The notes under the pieces are model-generated. The model was not told the origin of the DNA, made no database searches, and worked only from the letters and a program-made list of their open reading frames with translations. This document shows positions 23,986 to 25,612 of a stretch of DNA of 25,612 nucleotides, one piece after another. The stretch is from a virus. Position 1 is the stretch's first letter; the number at the start of each line of letters is the position of its first letter. The stretch lies in IMG/VR virus record IMGVR_UViG_3300025098_000255, positions 1 through 25,612 of that record, one strand, 5' to 3'. A program made the translations under genes and the position numbers.

Positions 23986-25612
23986 TCCATTCTACTACAT
24001 CAAAGCCATCATAGCTAGGAGTGTAGTCAATTCCCATATCAGAATAATGAGCTTTTTGCAACTTACGCAAAACCTTAATTGGAAACCAACTTGCCATAAC
24101 TATATCAGATTTGTATACATTTTTCCGTTTGGCAGAAAAATAAGATAACTGTTTCCTATACATTTCAGATTTAATCTGTGACTCTGTATTACCGTATGGC
24201 AAAACAATTAGTTTATCTTGAAACATAGGAGCTAAAGAAGTTACACCAAAGTGACTATCCCATTTGTTTTTATAGGTTTCATGTCCTTCAAGAATAATTC
24301 CATTTACATTTGCATATTCTTTTATCCTAGGGTCTTGACGTATAGCTTTCTGAAAGTTGTTTTCTTCAATAACCCAGTGATATAAGTTATACATTTTGTG
24401 CCATTCTTTAATAACTTGTAATGCTTCTTCTATACCACCACCTTTGTTATTTTGTATATCTATCATCTGTAATAGAGAATCTTCCCCATTATCTAATATT
24501 GCCCATAAAAATGCTGCTTGATAACCTGATGCTGCAGGGTCTAGTCCTGCAACTAAATAGGAGTTTCTTGGTATCTTTCCTACTACTTGCGTATTGTCCA
24601 TACATTCTGTAATTGCTTCTACATTAAAAATAGATGCTCCACCTTCTCCTGGTCTATTCTGATAAACCATTTCAAATCTTTGTAAACCACCTGTAGTCAT
24701 AGCATCTCTACGTCTTGACATTAACCATTTGTATGTTCTAAATCCTGACCATAACATACAGTCTACGTGTTCTTCTTCTTCTAACTCAGGTATTTGACAA
24801 CCTGAATCATGTGCTTCTTCCACGATAGTTTCCCATGCTTCTGAATCTAATAAGGAACTATAGATATCGTCAGGATGCTGTCTTGAACCAATAACAATAA
24901 TAGCTGTATGTTCCTCTTTACGTGATGCCAACGTTGTTGTCCACCAGTTTTTTGTATTATGTCTTGCACGTGGTTGTGCAGTAGAAGCGTGGTCTTCAAT
25001 GTCATCTGCAATAATTAAATCACAGTCACGAGAAAGTATCTTACCACCCTTACCTATACCAATAAGCGTTGGTGATTTTATACCGTGTACTGTTCTTGTA
25101 GATACAGTAAAACCATTTTGTGACCAAGATTTACCAGTTCTTGTTTTAGGTTTAAACGTACCACCTGGTCCACAAAAATCTTCTTTAAGTCCTTCGTTTG
25201 ACTCTAATGTATCTATTACAGAAGACACTGAGTTCTTTGCAATATCTTCATTACCACCTACCCACATAATTCTTATGTTAGGATTTTTCATAATACGCCA
25301 AATAGTAAAGTGAATTAACAACTCAGTCTTACCATGACGTGGAGGTGACAGTATCATTTGCTGTCCACCTTCTTCTATAGCTTTGTTAAGTGAATTAATC
25401 CACTCCATATGGAATGGTGCAGTTTCAAATGGAATACCCTTCTCCGTTAAAAAATATCTATTTCTAAATTCTACAAATGACTCTAATGCTTCAATAGCTT
25501 GTTCAGGTACATCCCAATCAGCTTGTGCTTTTTCCGATTCTAAATCTTCTTGATATGCTGCAAGAAATCTTGATATCTGTGCTTTAGATACTTTAAGTAT
25601 TTTAGCTGCATC
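23966..25612 (-). CDS. terL: Terminase large subunit, 5' end cut by window
   Basis: The frame is open through the edge of the window: 68 codons precede the first methionine at 25408, and residues around that Met continue smoothly (FETAPFHMEWINSLNKAIEE), so 25408 is not the start. Numbering from the window edge, Walker A SPPRHGKTE is at 89-97, Walker B LIIADD at 199-204, and a coupling-type IVIGSR at 239-244. The C-terminal RNase H-like nuclease has Asp358 (VAGLDPAAS), Glu417 (WVIEENNF) and Asp503 (KSDIVMAS) as candidate metal ligands. The ATPase drives DNA into the procapsid through the portal encoded next, and the nuclease cuts the concatemer. The small subunit is not in the window. Confidence 0.95.
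   Translation of the reverse strand, partial: DAAKILKVSKAQISRFLAAYQEDLESEKAQADWDVPEQAIEALESFVEFRNRYFLTEKGIPFETAPFHMEWINSLNKAIEEGGQQMILSPPRHGKTELLIHFTIWRIMKNPNIRIMWVGGNEDIAKNSVSSVIDTLESNEGLKEDFCGPGGTFKPKTRTGKSWSQNGFTVSTRTVHGIKSPTLIGIGKGGKILSRDCDLIIADDIEDHASTAQPRARHNTKNWWTTTLASRKEEHTAIIVIGSRQHPDDIYSSLLDSEAWETIVEEAHDSGCQIPELEEEEHVDCMLWSGFRTYKWLMSRRRDAMTTGGLQRFEMVYQNRPGEGGASIFNVEAITECMDNTQVVGKIPRNSYLVAGLDPAASGYQAAFLWAILDNGEDSLLQMIDIQNNKGGGIEEALQVIKEWHKMYNLYHWVIEENNFQKAIRQDPRIKEYANVNGIILEGHETYKNKWDSHFGVTSLAPMFQDKLIVLPYGNTESQIKSEMYRKQLSYFSAKRKNVYKSDIVMASWFPIKVLRKLQKAHYSDMGIDYTPSYDGFDVVEWNDAPWR

Noticed and set aside
25406-25408. Methionine at 25408 as start of the terminase
   Set aside because: The same frame is open for 68 more codons to the window edge with terminase-like sequence just before this Met, and Walker A would lie only 20 residues in; the gene is truncated, not starting here.

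Overview
The window is the late (virion) half of a double-stranded DNA tailed phage genome, AT-rich, with every supported gene on the minus strand. Transcription therefore runs from the high-coordinate end to the low-coordinate end. The gene set suggests a short-tailed (podovirus-like) marine phage. It has a large terminase subunit, a portal, a giant internal virion protein, a separate lysozyme-like gene, a scaffold, an HK97-fold capsid protein, connector and nozzle-like proteins and small fibre proteins, but no recognisable tape measure, tail sheath, tail tube or tail assembly chaperone. Several small proteins (the 152-residue, 109-residue and fibre-like genes) look like types I remember from marine cyanophages and pelagiphages. 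A marine, AT-rich bacterial host is an inference from this and is not proven.

Layout in transcription order: (1) 25612-21634 holds the packaging module, with a 5'-truncated large terminase, the portal and two small unknown genes. (2) 21631-10161 is a five-gene block: a 2223-residue giant protein with an HELAH zinc-peptidase motif, a 531-residue protein with a peptidoglycan-binding-like stretch, a 291-residue lytic-transglycosylase-like protein, and two helical unknowns (413 and 362 residues). I read this block as genome-ejection or cell-wall-penetration proteins carried in the virion. It lies between portal and scaffold, not after the tail genes as in T7. (3) 10160-9989 is the largest non-coding gap (172 bp). 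It has several hairpins and a possible phage promoter. (4) 9988-8421 encodes scaffold and major capsid protein, followed by a strong terminator-like hairpin. (5) 8354-4417 encodes a beta-rich capsid-associated candidate, a connector, a beta-propeller-like nozzle protein and a fibre-type protein. (6) 4417-2203 is a set of small fibre or decoration genes, including a glycine-rich protein and two related 64/67-residue proteins. (7) 2206-748 is a tandem pair of paralogous unknown proteins; the first appears to begin at an AUA codon. (8) 735-1 holds two tiny membrane-protein genes and a signal-peptide-bearing protein that runs off the window, possibly a lysis or host-surface module.

Genes are packed very tightly. 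Nine junctions use the overlapping stop/start TAATG, which suggests translational coupling along a long late operon. Apart from the gap at 9989-10160 and the terminator region at 8355-8420, there is almost no non-coding DNA. No tRNA, CRISPR array, insertion sequence or integrase was seen.
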